The notes: generated by a model not told the origin, from the letters alone. Positions 1 to 7,362 are shown, numbered from the stretch's first letter. The stretch: DNA of 9,589 bases from Ignavibacteriales bacterium (GCA_003560935.1 PWJF01000179.1:1-9589); one strand, 5' to 3'. A program made the numbers and translations.

Positions 1-905
1 AGGTTATAGAATATCTGATTACATCGCGCGACGGTGTGTATGTCGATGCGACGGCAGGAGGAGGAGGACACACAAAAGCGATAATGGAGAACATTTCAGA
101 TAGAGCTCGCATTGTTTGTTTTGATAGGGATGCGGATGCAATAGCTGAATCGAGCAAGAGATTGCAGCCGTGGATATCACAAATAACATTTGTACAGGAT
201 GTATTCAGCAACATCCGGGATCGATTACAGGAACTGTCCATACAGACCGTCGACGGTATACTTTTCGATCTCGGTGTTTCATCGTTTCAGATAAATAACA
301 CGAAGCGCGGTTTCAGCTATCAGTCCCGACATGTCGGGATTCCGCTGGATATGCGCATGGATACCCGGTCGGGGTTAACGGCTGTAGATGTATTGCAAAC
401 ATATAAAGAGAGTCAACTCGCCGATCTCTTTTACTATTACGGCGAAGAACGGAAAGCGCGACGAATAGCACGAAAAATTACAGAGGAGAGAGAAAAGCGA
501 ACGATAACAACGAGCGGCGAGCTTGCAGAAATAGTCCGAAGCATCGTCGGTGAACGGCATCTCGTAAATTCATTGGCGCGGATCTTTCAGGCGTTGCGGA
601 TCGAGATCAATGCAGAACTCGATCATCTCGCAAAAGCGCTTTCGGAAACAACGGATCTTCTGCAATCGGGCGGACGGCTGGTTGTCATCTCGTATCACTC
701 GCTTGAAGACAGGATTGTAAAAAACTTTTTAAAAGAACGATCGGCATCGCGTATGAAGTCTGACGATCCGTTCGCCCGGCACGACATAGAGGTTGATCCG
801 GATTTTCGAATCTTGAATAAGAAACCGGTTCAGCCGGCTTCCGATGAACAGAGGCGAAACCCCCGGTCGAGGAGCGCAAAATTGAGAGCGGCTGAGCGAT
901 GTTAA
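1..905 (+). CDS. rsmH: 16S rRNA (cytosine(1402)-N(4))-methyltransferase RsmH (MraW), 5' partial
   Basis: RsmH transfers a methyl group from S-adenosylmethionine to N4 of C1402 in the 16S rRNA decoding centre, and it is usually one of the first genes of the dcw cluster. The reading frame is open from base 3 (VIEYLITSRDGVYVDATAGG...), so the gene begins outside the window. A GTG at 36 lies inside the conserved SAM-binding region and is not the start. About 300 residues are visible; the family has about 300-315, so some 10-15 N-terminal residues are missing. Visible motifs, in window residue numbering, are the glycine-rich SAM loop VDATAGGGGHT (about 14-24), FDRDADA (40-46), DGILFDLGVSSF (84-95), PLDMRMD (about 114-120), RIFQALRIEIN (193-203), ISYHSLEDR (229-237) and NPRSRSAKLRA (286-296). 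The loop between GFSY and PLDMRMD appears a few residues longer than usual and coincides with a perfect palindrome. The stop is TAA at 903-905. Identity is secure from the full motif set. Confidence 0.98.
   Translation, partial: VIEYLITSRDGVYVDATAGGGGHTKAIMENISDRARIVCFDRDADAIAESSKRLQPWISQITFVQDVFSNIRDRLQELSIQTVDGILFDLGVSSFQINNTKRGFSYQSRHVGIPLDMRMDTRSGLTAVDVLQTYKESQLADLFYYYGEERKARRIARKITEEREKRTITTSGELAEIVRSIVGERHLVNSLARIFQALRIEINAELDHLAKALSETTDLLQSGGRLVVISYHSLEDRIVKNFLKERSASRMKSDDPFARHDIEVDPDFRILNKKPVQPASDEQRRNPRSRSAKLRAAERC
324..339. repeat. Perfect 16-bp palindrome inside rsmH
   Basis: The sequence TCCCGACATGTCGGGA equals its own reverse complement. It encodes SRHVG plus the first base of an Ile codon, just before PLDMRMD. 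Most RsmH proteins have a short xxDG-type link at this place, so the palindrome falls where the loop looks longer. A related core (TCCCGA....TCGGGA) occurs at 4634-4649 in murE. The palindrome itself is directly seen; its being an inserted repeat is inference. Confidence 0.6.
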
Positions 906-925
906 TGTTGTTATTAAGATGGGCT

Positions 926-930
926 GGAGG
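926..930 (+). promoter_or_regulatory. Ribosome binding site for the ftsL-like gene
   Basis: GGAGG lies 8 bases before the ATG at 939, within the 33-bp gap after rsmH. It is the best Shine-Dalgarno match at any start in the window and fixes the start of this divergent small gene. Most other genes here rely on overlap or very close spacing. Confidence 0.8.
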
Positions 931-938
931 AATTCGGT

Positions 939-1403
939 ATGAGCAATGTTTATAATAATAATGACAGTCTGGTAAAAGAGTATGTCCGGCGTGCGAAGCA
1001 CGATACTGCCGGCATCAGCGCCGAACGAGTTCAGGGTAATCGGCCGGGGTACGTGTACCGGTACGGACCCAGACAGCCGCGCCGGAAAAAAGTATCTGCA
1101 TTTAACGTCATCATTTTTCTGTTCGGTTTTGCTATAGCGCTCGTGCTTTATATAAGTAATATAATAGCCGTGAACGGATTGGTCAAAGATATTAATCAGC
1201 TCGAGCGTGAGTATGAACAGGTGCGAAATACGAACGAGATTCTGCGTGCCGAATTGAATAATCTCTCCGGTCTTGACCATATCGGATCCATCGCAAACGA
1301 GCGGCTCGGTTTGAGGAACCCGGCAGAACCGCCCCGATGGATATCGATCGACAAAGATGAAGTAAAGAAACTGCAACGGGAACTCGACAGGTATGCTAAA
1401 TGA
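939..1403 (+). CDS. ftsL: FtsL/DivIC-like cell division protein
   Basis: FtsL is a small bitopic protein of the divisome that works with FtsB/DivIC and FtsQ/DivIB to activate septal synthesis by FtsW and FtsI. This 154-residue product has a cytoplasmic head of about 50 residues ending in a basic patch (RQPRRKK, 45-51). It is followed by one hydrophobic segment (about 53-77) and a heptad-like helix (about 79-110, NQLEREYEQVRNTNEILRAEL) suggesting a coiled coil. Then comes IGSIANERLGLRNPAEPP (115-132), which resembles the I..iA...LGl..P signature of FtsL/DivIC. Position between rsmH and ftsI is the canonical ftsL place. The start is supported by GGAGG 8 bases upstream. The stop overlaps the ftsI start as ATGA at 1400-1403. 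The head is somewhat longer than in E. coli FtsL. Sequence alone cannot fully separate FtsL from DivIC/FtsB; synteny favours FtsL. Confidence 0.85.
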   Translation: MSNVYNNNDSLVKEYVRRAKHDTAGISAERVQGNRPGYVYRYGPRQPRRKKVSAFNVIIFLFGFAIALVLYISNIIAVNGLVKDINQLEREYEQVRNTNEILRAELNNLSGLDHIGSIANERLGLRNPAEPPRWISIDKDEVKKLQRELDRYAK

Positions 1404-3574
1404 GACAGGGCCGTAAACATACAAGTGCAAAGCCGGTTTCTCCGCGTAAAGCGGGACGTGTCCGTTTCATGATTATAAAACTCGTGTTTATTATGATGTT
1501 TACGGTTATTCTCGGACGTCTGTTCCAGATTCAGGTACTCCAAAGCAGTGAATACCGCGATATTGCAAAACGGCAGTATGAACTACAGACCGAACTTCCC
1601 GCTTCCCGTGGTGTGGTGTACGACCGGAACGGTAATATTCTTGTCTCCAACACACAGTTTGTTTCATTCGCGGCTGATCCGCTTGCCGTCGGGAATAGCG
1701 TCGATAAAATTGCGCGGAAATTTGCAGCGGTCTTTGGAAAATCCGCCGCATATTATGCACAGCGCATCCGTGACGGACGCCGGTTTGTATGGCTTGAGCG
1801 CCGGGTATCGCCGGATTATCTGCAGAAAATCAATGCCGCCGATCTTGAAGGATTGATAGTGATACAGGAGCCGAAACGATTGTATCATTACGGCGATATG
1901 ACGAAAGAGGTGCTTGGTTCAACGAATATCGATAATACCGGCATATCGGGGATTGAGCTGCAGTTTGATAAGAAGCTTCGCGGTACAAACGGTTATATGA
2001 TCATGCAGCGGGACGGGAAGATGCGCAAGTACCCCTCGGTCGATTATCCGCGCATCGAACCGGTTAACGGCAACAACCTCGTATTGACGATCGATCTTTC
2101 TCTACAGGCGATTGCGGAAGAGGAATTAAAACAAGGAATTGAACGCCACAACGCCGAATCGGGATTAGTCGTTATGATGAATCCGAAGACAGGCGCAGTA
2201 CTTGCTATGGCCAACTATCCGGCCGGACAGCGAAATCGCGTTGTCACGGATATGTTCGAGCCGGGTTCGGTGTACAAGATTGTTACTGCCGCTGCGGCGA
2301 TTGAACATAACCTGCGAAACGGCAGCGACCGTTTTTATGCAGAGGGCGGTGAGTACCGTGTAGAACTTCCGGGTGACCGCGTCCGGGTAATCCGGGATAC
2401 CGAAGAATATGAGTGGCTCACCATACGTGAAGCGATGAAATATTCAAGTAACATAGTGATGGCAAAACTTTCGGATGAGATTGGCTCTGAACGTTTGTAT
2501 AAGATGTCGCGGGATTTCGGATTCGGTATTTCGACCGGCATCGAGTTGCCCGGTGAAGTCCGCGGAGATTTAAAACGACCGGTGAGCTGGTCGGGTACGA
2601 CGCTCCACACTATAGCGTATGGATATGAAGTAGGCGTTACGCCGCTGCAGGTCGCCGCTGCCTATTCTGCAATAGCCAACCGCGGCGTTTTGATGCGTCC
2701 GTATCTTATCGAGCGCGAGCTTGATGCACAGGGGAAAGTGGTGAACGAAACTCGTCCGCAGCAGGTACGTCGTGTGGTGAATACGGTAACCGCTGATACA
2801 CTTGTATCGTTTCTCGAAGATGTGGTACGCGGTGGAACCGGGAAGAATGCGAGCATAAACGGAGTGCGTGTTGCCGGTAAGACCGGAACGGCACGTAAAT
2901 ATGTCGACGGCAGATATTCAAGCTCCGAGTATACGGCTTCGTTTGTGGGATTTTTTCCGGTTGAGGATCCGGAGATCGTTTGCCTGGTGATGATGGACAA
3001 TCCGCGCCGTGGCGGTTACTATGCGAGCGGCACAAGCGCACCGGTTTTCGGGAATATTGCCGAGAGAATAATTACCACCGGATTGATGAGAGTTCCACCG
3101 CCGGCGCCTGAAAAGTTTGCAGAATTGCAAAGACATATACAAAAGACGAGCGCGGTACAGAAGATCGAGGAGTATTCAAAACCGCGCGTACCCGATGTGC
3201 GGTATTACCCCGTATCGGTAGCACGACAAATACTCGACCGGAACGGGTATCGTATGAATGTTAAAGGCGACGGCATTGTGCTCGATCAACAGCCGGCGGG
3301 TGGTTCGCGTGCCGATAAGTCGGTGATGATACAATTGACTGCGGTCAATAAAAACGACGGCGATGAAGAGACCGTTACTATGCCCGATCTGCGGGAACTG
3401 ACTGTCCGCAGTGCACTTAACAGATCGCTTGTCGAGGGTTTATCGCTTGATATTTCCGGAAGCGGTGTTGTTGTCCATCAATCGGTCAGACCCGGTCAGC
3501 GTGTACAACGCGGAACGATTATCAGGGTGCAATGCCAACCGCGTACGGGTGCGACGCAGATAGCGAGTTATTGA
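1400..3574 (+). CDS. ftsI: Septal peptidoglycan transpeptidase FtsI (class B PBP) with two PASTA domains
   Basis: This is a class B penicillin-binding protein, the DD-transpeptidase that cross-links septal peptidoglycan together with FtsW. The 724-residue product has a short basic cytoplasmic tail, one membrane anchor (about 23-40), and the PBP dimerisation region starting at PASRGVVYDRNGNILVSN (67-84). The transpeptidase domain carries all three catalytic motifs: SxxK as S290-V-Y-K293 (the nucleophile in FEPGSVYK), SxN as S349-S-N351, and KTG as K494-T-G496 (VAGKTGTA). After about 565 a linker leads to two PASTA-type repeats: about 595-650 (RVPDVRYYPVSVARQIL...) and about 659-714 (VTMPDLRELTVRSALN...). 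PASTA tails occur on SpoVD/PBP2x-type enzymes and on FtsI of several Bacteroidetes-related lineages. The stretch between AMANYP and RNRVVTD, just before the active serine, is unusually short. The start overlaps the ftsL stop, implying translational coupling; only a weak AGG precedes it. It is an elongation PBP2 only if context misleads. Confidence 0.95.
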   Translation: MRQGRKHTSAKPVSPRKAGRVRFMIIKLVFIMMFTVILGRLFQIQVLQSSEYRDIAKRQYELQTELPASRGVVYDRNGNILVSNTQFVSFAADPLAVGNSVDKIARKFAAVFGKSAAYYAQRIRDGRRFVWLERRVSPDYLQKINAADLEGLIVIQEPKRLYHYGDMTKEVLGSTNIDNTGISGIELQFDKKLRGTNGYMIMQRDGKMRKYPSVDYPRIEPVNGNNLVLTIDLSLQAIAEEELKQGIERHNAESGLVVMMNPKTGAVLAMANYPAGQRNRVVTDMFEPGSVYKIVTAAAAIEHNLRNGSDRFYAEGGEYRVELPGDRVRVIRDTEEYEWLTIREAMKYSSNIVMAKLSDEIGSERLYKMSRDFGFGISTGIELPGEVRGDLKRPVSWSGTTLHTIAYGYEVGVTPLQVAAAYSAIANRGVLMRPYLIERELDAQGKVVNETRPQQVRRVVNTVTADTLVSFLEDVVRGGTGKNASINGVRVAGKTGTARKYVDGRYSSSEYTASFVGFFPVEDPEIVCLVMMDNPRRGGYYASGTSAPVFGNIAERIITTGLMRVPPPAPEKFAELQRHIQKTSAVQKIEEYSKPRVPDVRYYPVSVARQILDRNGYRMNVKGDGIVLDQQPAGGSRADKSVMIQLTAVNKNDGDEETVTMPDLRELTVRSALNRSLVEGLSLDISGSGVVVHQSVRPGQRVQRGTIIRVQCQPRTGATQIASY

Positions 3575-3575
3575 T

Positions 3576-5114
3576 ATGCGATTGTCGGAGTTAATACAAG
3601 GAGTTCTGGTTGCGAAGATGTTTCAGACAGTGTATGGATCGATGGTACAGACACACGATGTCGAGATTCACAATGTCCGGTATGATTCCCGTAAAGTGAC
3701 ACAGGGTGATTTATTTATTGCAATACGCGGTTTACAATCCGACGGTCACCGCTATCTGCAGGATGTTGTCCGGAAAAAAGTGAAGGCGGTTATTATCGAA
3801 GATAATGCAGCGCTGCCGGATTCTCTCTGCATGCACGAGGGAGTTGTAAAGATCGTTGTGCCGGATACCCGGAAAGCGTTGTCGAGAGTATCGGCAAATT
3901 TCTTTCGTCATCCGTCGAAAGAAATGCGGGTTATCGGAGTAACCGGCACGAACGGTAAAACGACGACAACACATTTGATCGCATCGGTTGTGAAGACCTC
4001 GGGCAAAAAACCCGGAGTGATCGGCACAATTGAATACCGTATCGGTGATGAGGTGTTCGATGCACGTCATACAACCCCCGAGTCGTATGAACTGCACGAG
4101 ATGCTCAGGAAAATGGTTGATGCGGGATGTTCGCATGTGATAATGGAAGTATCGTCACATGCGCTCGAACAACACCGGGTGGACGATGTGAACTATTCGT
4201 CTGCGGTATTTACGAATTTAACCCAGGATCACCTGGATTATCACGATTCAATGGAATCGTATTTTACAGCCAAACAGCGGTTGTTTCGATTGCTTGACGG
4301 ATCGTCGGTGGCCGTAACAAACGCCGACTCCGAACACGGCATGAAAATGGTCGCTGGTACAAAAGCGGAGGTTATGAGCTACGGAACGAAACACGCGGCG
4401 GATTTTCGAGCACACGATATACAAGCCACGATGCATAGTACAGCGTTAACGGTAAAACATAATACCGGCGAAACCGTCGTCTCATCTCGGTTAGTCGGAC
4501 GATTTAATGTCTCGAATATTCTTGCCGCATATGCATGTGCTTATGCAGAAAACTTCGATACGAAAGAAATAAAAAACGGTATAGAGCAACTGCGCGGCGT
4601 ACGGGGCAGGTTTGAGACGGTTGCCTCCCCCGATCCCGATGGATCGGGAGGCTGGATCGCAGTTATTGATTATTCCCATACACCGGATGCTCTGGAAAAT
4701 GTGCTGACAGCAATACGCGAGATCAAGCCCGAGACCGGGCGTGTCACAACCGTTTTCGGATGCGGCGGCGACCGCGACCGCGCCAAGCGTCCGGTTATGG
4801 GATCCATTGCACAACGGCTAAGCGATCGGGTCATTGTTACATCAGACAACCCGCGAACGGAAGACCCGGAAAAAATCATTGATGATATCATGAAAGGAAT
4901 AGATGCTTCGACGCGGGTATTACGGGAAGTCGATAGACGACGCGCGATCGAATCTGCACTGAGTAAAGCTGGTCGTAACGATGTGATTTTAATAGCAGGT
5001 AAAGGTCACGAGACATATCAGATACTCGGCGAAAAGCGAATTCACTTTAACGACCGGGAGATCGTCGAAGAATGGATACACAAACATTCTACGGTAACCC
5101 ATAACAAAAATTAA
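3576..5114 (+). CDS. murE: UDP-MurNAc-L-Ala-D-Glu ligase MurE, predicted meso-diaminopimelate type
   Basis: MurE is the cytoplasmic ATP-dependent ligase that adds the third stem-peptide residue to UDP-MurNAc-L-Ala-D-Glu. The 512-residue product shows the usual three Mur domains: an N-terminal UDP-substrate domain with YDSRKVTQGDLFIAIRG (36-52), the ATP domain with P-loop GTNGKTTT (124-131), and a C-terminal domain. Other landmarks are TTPE (166-169), EVSSHAL (191-197), FTNLTQDHLDYH (212-223), YFTAKQRLF with the likely carbamylated Lys233, VRGRFE (342-347), DYSHTP (365-370), GCGGDRDRAKRP (396-406), DNPR (424-427) and GKGHE (475-479). DNPR is the known signature of meso-DAP-adding MurE, whereas lysine-adding enzymes differ there. 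Between RFETVA and IAVIDYSHTP there is a Gly/Pro/Asp-rich stretch, SPDPDGSGGW (351-360), encoded by a hairpin-forming sequence. The ATG lies one base after the ftsI stop with no clear Shine-Dalgarno, so reinitiation after ftsI is likely. Confidence 0.98.
   Translation: MRLSELIQGVLVAKMFQTVYGSMVQTHDVEIHNVRYDSRKVTQGDLFIAIRGLQSDGHRYLQDVVRKKVKAVIIEDNAALPDSLCMHEGVVKIVVPDTRKALSRVSANFFRHPSKEMRVIGVTGTNGKTTTTHLIASVVKTSGKKPGVIGTIEYRIGDEVFDARHTTPESYELHEMLRKMVDAGCSHVIMEVSSHALEQHRVDDVNYSSAVFTNLTQDHLDYHDSMESYFTAKQRLFRLLDGSSVAVTNADSEHGMKMVAGTKAEVMSYGTKHAADFRAHDIQATMHSTALTVKHNTGETVVSSRLVGRFNVSNILAAYACAYAENFDTKEIKNGIEQLRGVRGRFETVASPDPDGSGGWIAVIDYSHTPDALENVLTAIREIKPETGRVTTVFGCGGDRDRAKRPVMGSIAQRLSDRVIVTSDNPRTEDPEKIIDDIMKGIDASTRVLREVDRRRAIESALSKAGRNDVILIAGKGHETYQILGEKRIHFNDREIVEEWIHKHSTVTHNKN
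4623..4652. repeat. Hairpin-forming inverted repeat inside murE
   Basis: Outer arms GCCTCCC (4623-4629) and GGGAGGC (4646-4652) are exact complements. Inner arms GATCC (4632-4636) and GGATC (4641-4645) flank a CGAT loop, with two unpaired C bases at 4630-4631. An alternative core, TCCCGATGGATCGGGA at 4634-4649, pairs TCCCGAT with ATCGGGA. It encodes SPDPDGSGG at the junction between the RFE motif and the DYSHTP strand of MurE, where a short loop is expected. The core resembles the palindrome in rsmH at 324-339. The structure is directly seen; mobility is inference. Confidence 0.6.
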
Positions 5115-5120
5115 AGGGGA
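5115..5120 (+). promoter_or_regulatory. Ribosome binding site for the lytic transglycosylase gene
   Basis: AGGGGA sits immediately after the murE stop and only two bases before the ATG at 5123. The spacing is shorter than usual, but this purine run is one of only two clear Shine-Dalgarno-like sequences in the window. It suggests this gene has its own translation start signal. Confidence 0.55.
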
Positions 5121-5122
5121 AC

Positions 5123-5944
5123 ATGAGCACTCATACGAAGTGGATCGCAGTATATGTTGGTGTTGTCTTGATGTTGGCTATTGTTGCCGGCATCGGGATG
5201 GAACACGGTACTACATCGGAATCTGCTCACAATGATTTTCTGAGCAGCTGGGATCCTGCACCGGCTCTTGAGGGTGCAGAGTATCCGGAGCCGGATAATA
5301 TTCGGATAGAAGATATGAAGTATACAATGCGAATGGATCTCGGATATCCACGAATCGAGCGAATACTTGATTCACACGAAGAGACGATCCGGCGTTATGC
5401 GAACCGCTACGGGTTAGACTGGCGGTTGATACTGGCGGTGATGAACCAGGAATCCCGCTTCAATGCACGGGCGGTCAGCCATCGTGGTGCATTCGGTTTA
5501 ATGCAGATAATGCCGACAACAGGTGAGGAACTATCAATCGCACTTGGAATTGAAGGTGTCTCTATTCCGGAGGATAACATTGCAGGAGGGGTTTATTATC
5601 TGTGGCGAATGTACACAATGTTTAACCCGCCTGATGCAGAGTATATCGACGACAAGGATAGAACCTTCGATCGGTTGCGTCTTGCCCTTGCGGCATATAA
5701 TGGCGGACCAACGCGCATACGGGACGCTCAACAACTTGCACGGTATTTGAATCTTGATCCCTATCGTTGGGAGATCATTCGTTTGTTACTCCCGATGTTA
5801 TCGCGCCGCTATTCGAGTCTGCATTCATATGTATGGGAAGGCGGCAGACCGATCGGCGGGTACTTCGACGGATACGGGGAAACCCTTAATTACGTCGAAC
5901 GCACGATCGAGTATTATGCTTATTATCGGCAAATCTTTGAGTGA
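5123..5944 (+). CDS. Membrane-anchored lytic murein transglycosylase (SLT/GH23 fold)
   Basis: Lytic transglycosylases cleave the MurNAc-GlcNAc bond of peptidoglycan non-hydrolytically, forming 1,6-anhydroMurNAc ends, outside the cytoplasmic membrane. The 273-residue product starts with a short polar/basic end and a hydrophobic segment (about 7-25) with no obvious signal peptidase I or lipobox site, so a signal anchor is likely. After a linker the SLT domain begins near 85. ILAVMNQESRFN (103-114) holds the presumed catalytic Glu110, followed by AVSHRGAFGLMQIMPTT (117-133) and AYNGG (191-195). A Tyr-rich end, NYVERTIEYYAYY (256-268), follows. These match the soluble-Slt/MltF type catalytic domain; the N-terminal solute-binding domain of MltF and the superhelical domain of Slt70 are absent. 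It lies 8 bp after murE, and its stop overlaps or nearly touches murF. A transglycosylase is not a standard member of the dcw cluster. The exact subfamily is not assigned. Confidence 0.93.
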   Translation: MSTHTKWIAVYVGVVLMLAIVAGIGMEHGTTSESAHNDFLSSWDPAPALEGAEYPEPDNIRIEDMKYTMRMDLGYPRIERILDSHEETIRRYANRYGLDWRLILAVMNQESRFNARAVSHRGAFGLMQIMPTTGEELSIALGIEGVSIPEDNIAGGVYYLWRMYTMFNPPDAEYIDDKDRTFDRLRLALAAYNGGPTRIRDAQQLARYLNLDPYRWEIIRLLLPMLSRRYSSLHSYVWEGGRPIGGYFDGYGETLNYVERTIEYYAYYRQIFE

Positions 5945-5946
5945 GT

Positions 5947-7362
5947 ATGTCTGTTTCCGGTAAGGATATTGCTGCTATTGCAAAACGAATTGAGAATGAT
6001 GAAGGAGCGATTCGCGATGTCGAATATCAATCGGTATCGATAGATTCGCGCTCGATGCCTGACGGCGCCGTGTTTGTTGCGATTCGCGGCGAACGCCGCG
6101 ATGGACATGAATTCGTGATCGATGCATCGAACCGGGCTGGAGCGGTTATTGTGGATGATCAATGGTGGCAGGAGCACGGTTCAAAAACCAAACAGGATAT
6201 TCAATCGCGGGTTATGGTCGTCGACGATACAACCAGGGCGCTCGGCGATCTCGCACGATTACACCGGAGAAAATTTTCAATACCGGTACTTGCCATAACG
6301 GGCAGCAGCGGTAAAACGACAACAAAGGATATGATCGTGCAGGTGCTCGAGAAAAAATATAACACGCACCATACGCAGGGTAATTTTAATAATCATCTTG
6401 GATTGCCGTTGACGATCTTCGAAATGAAAGACACGGACGAGGTATCGGTCGTAGAAATCGGGACGAACCATCCCGGTGAAATTGAATATCTTTGTTCGAT
6501 CGCAGAGCCGACCCACGGCATCGTTACCAATGTCGGAAAAGGGCATCTCGGATTTTTCGATTCGATCAAAGATGTGGCGCGTGAAAAAGGAATGCTGTTT
6601 CGATGGATCGAACGTGATCCAAACCGCATCGCATTTATCAACGCTGATGATGAACGCATTGTGAGTCAGGCAAAAACTCTAAAGCATGTCGTGCGATACG
6701 GATTCGATCGTGACGACGTAGATGTTATCGGATCAATCGATGAGAGTGACGATTCGGGTTGTTACCGTTTCATCTTTCGAACTCAGGACGACCCGGGACA
6801 GTACACGGTGAAACTGCCGGTAGGCGGGAAACACAGTGTCAGAAATGCACTCGCCGCCGCTGCGGTCGGCTTTCATCTCAGGGTAACGCCGGATATGATA
6901 TGTGAGGCATTACGAAGTTTTATTCCGCCGTCAAAAAGAAATGTGATAAAAAAGATAGACGGTCTCACGGTCATTGACGACACCTACAACGCGAATCCCG
7001 ATTCGATGCAGGCGGCTCTGGAGATGTTCAAGTCGATGAAGGTGAGCGGGAATAAGATACTGGTACTCGGTGATATGCTCGAGTTGGGTGTTCAGAGCGG
7101 TGAGGAGCACGGTCGCATCGGGCTGATGGTGCCTGATATGGGATATGAATATGTGTTCACCTTCGGCAAAGAGTCGGAAGCGTTATTTGCTGCATCATCG
7201 GTTCCGTTCGGCGGACACTATGAAGATAAGAAAAAGCTCATCGATGATCTAATGGACGTAATGAAGGAAGGTGATGCACTTCTTGTAAAAGGTTCGCGCG
7301 GAATGAAAATGGAAGAGATCATTGAGGATTTAGAGCAAAGATTACGTTCAAATAATAAATAG
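5947..7362 (+). CDS. murF: UDP-MurNAc-tripeptide:D-Ala-D-Ala ligase MurF
   Basis: MurF is the cytoplasmic ATP-dependent ligase that attaches D-Ala-D-Ala to the UDP-MurNAc-tripeptide, completing the pentapeptide precursor. Numbered from the ATG at 5947 (471 residues), SIDSRSMPDGAVFVAIRG (31-48) marks the N-terminal domain. ITGSSGKTTTKD (117-128) is the P-loop, GNFNNHLGLPLT (145-156) and EIGTNHPGEI (170-179) are typical MurF motifs, and GKGHL (197-201) follows. HSVRNALAAAA (296-306) leads into the C-terminal domain, with DDTYNANPDSM (344-354), VLGDMLELG (373-381) and KGSRGMKME (448-456). A GTG at 5941 is in frame and would give 473 residues and a GTGA overlap with the preceding stop (5942-5944). 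The ATG begins two bases after that stop. Neither has a clear Shine-Dalgarno, so the choice is open. Length is normal for the family. The stop is TAG at 7360-7362. Confidence 0.97.
   Translation: MSVSGKDIAAIAKRIENDEGAIRDVEYQSVSIDSRSMPDGAVFVAIRGERRDGHEFVIDASNRAGAVIVDDQWWQEHGSKTKQDIQSRVMVVDDTTRALGDLARLHRRKFSIPVLAITGSSGKTTTKDMIVQVLEKKYNTHHTQGNFNNHLGLPLTIFEMKDTDEVSVVEIGTNHPGEIEYLCSIAEPTHGIVTNVGKGHLGFFDSIKDVAREKGMLFRWIERDPNRIAFINADDERIVSQAKTLKHVVRYGFDRDDVDVIGSIDESDDSGCYRFIFRTQDDPGQYTVKLPVGGKHSVRNALAAAAVGFHLRVTPDMICEALRSFIPPSKRNVIKKIDGLTVIDDTYNANPDSMQAALEMFKSMKVSGNKILVLGDMLELGVQSGEEHGRIGLMVPDMGYEYVFTFGKESEALFAASSVPFGGHYEDKKKLIDDLMDVMKEGDALLVKGSRGMKMEEIIEDLEQRLRSNNK

Noticed and set aside
36..38. 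GTG as the start of rsmH
   Set aside because: The frame continues upstream to the window edge with VIEYLITSRDG, matching the conserved region before the SAM-binding loop, so the real start lies outside the window.
1044..1064. Overlapping inverted repeats (GGTAC-GT-GTACC and GTACCGGTAC) inside the ftsL-like gene
   Set aside because: Short arms in coding sequence for the cytoplasmic head; they lack the TCCCGA/TCGGGA core of the other two palindromes, so I do not group them.
729..1430. Long open frame on the minus strand (about 233 codons) across the rsmH-ftsL junction
   Set aside because: It lies opposite two well-supported genes, its translation shows no recognisable family motif, and it has no matching operon context. 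It is a shadow of the + strand genes.
2369..2396. Three CCGGG motifs in close succession in ftsI
   Set aside because: The spacing is irregular and the protein (LPGDRVRVIRDTEE) looks like normal transpeptidase sequence; best explained by codon use.
4727..4740. Hairpin GCCCG-AGAC-CGGGC inside murE
   Set aside because: The stem is only five pairs, has no T-run, and encodes ordinary helix residues (KPETGR) at normal family length. It is expected by chance in coding sequence.
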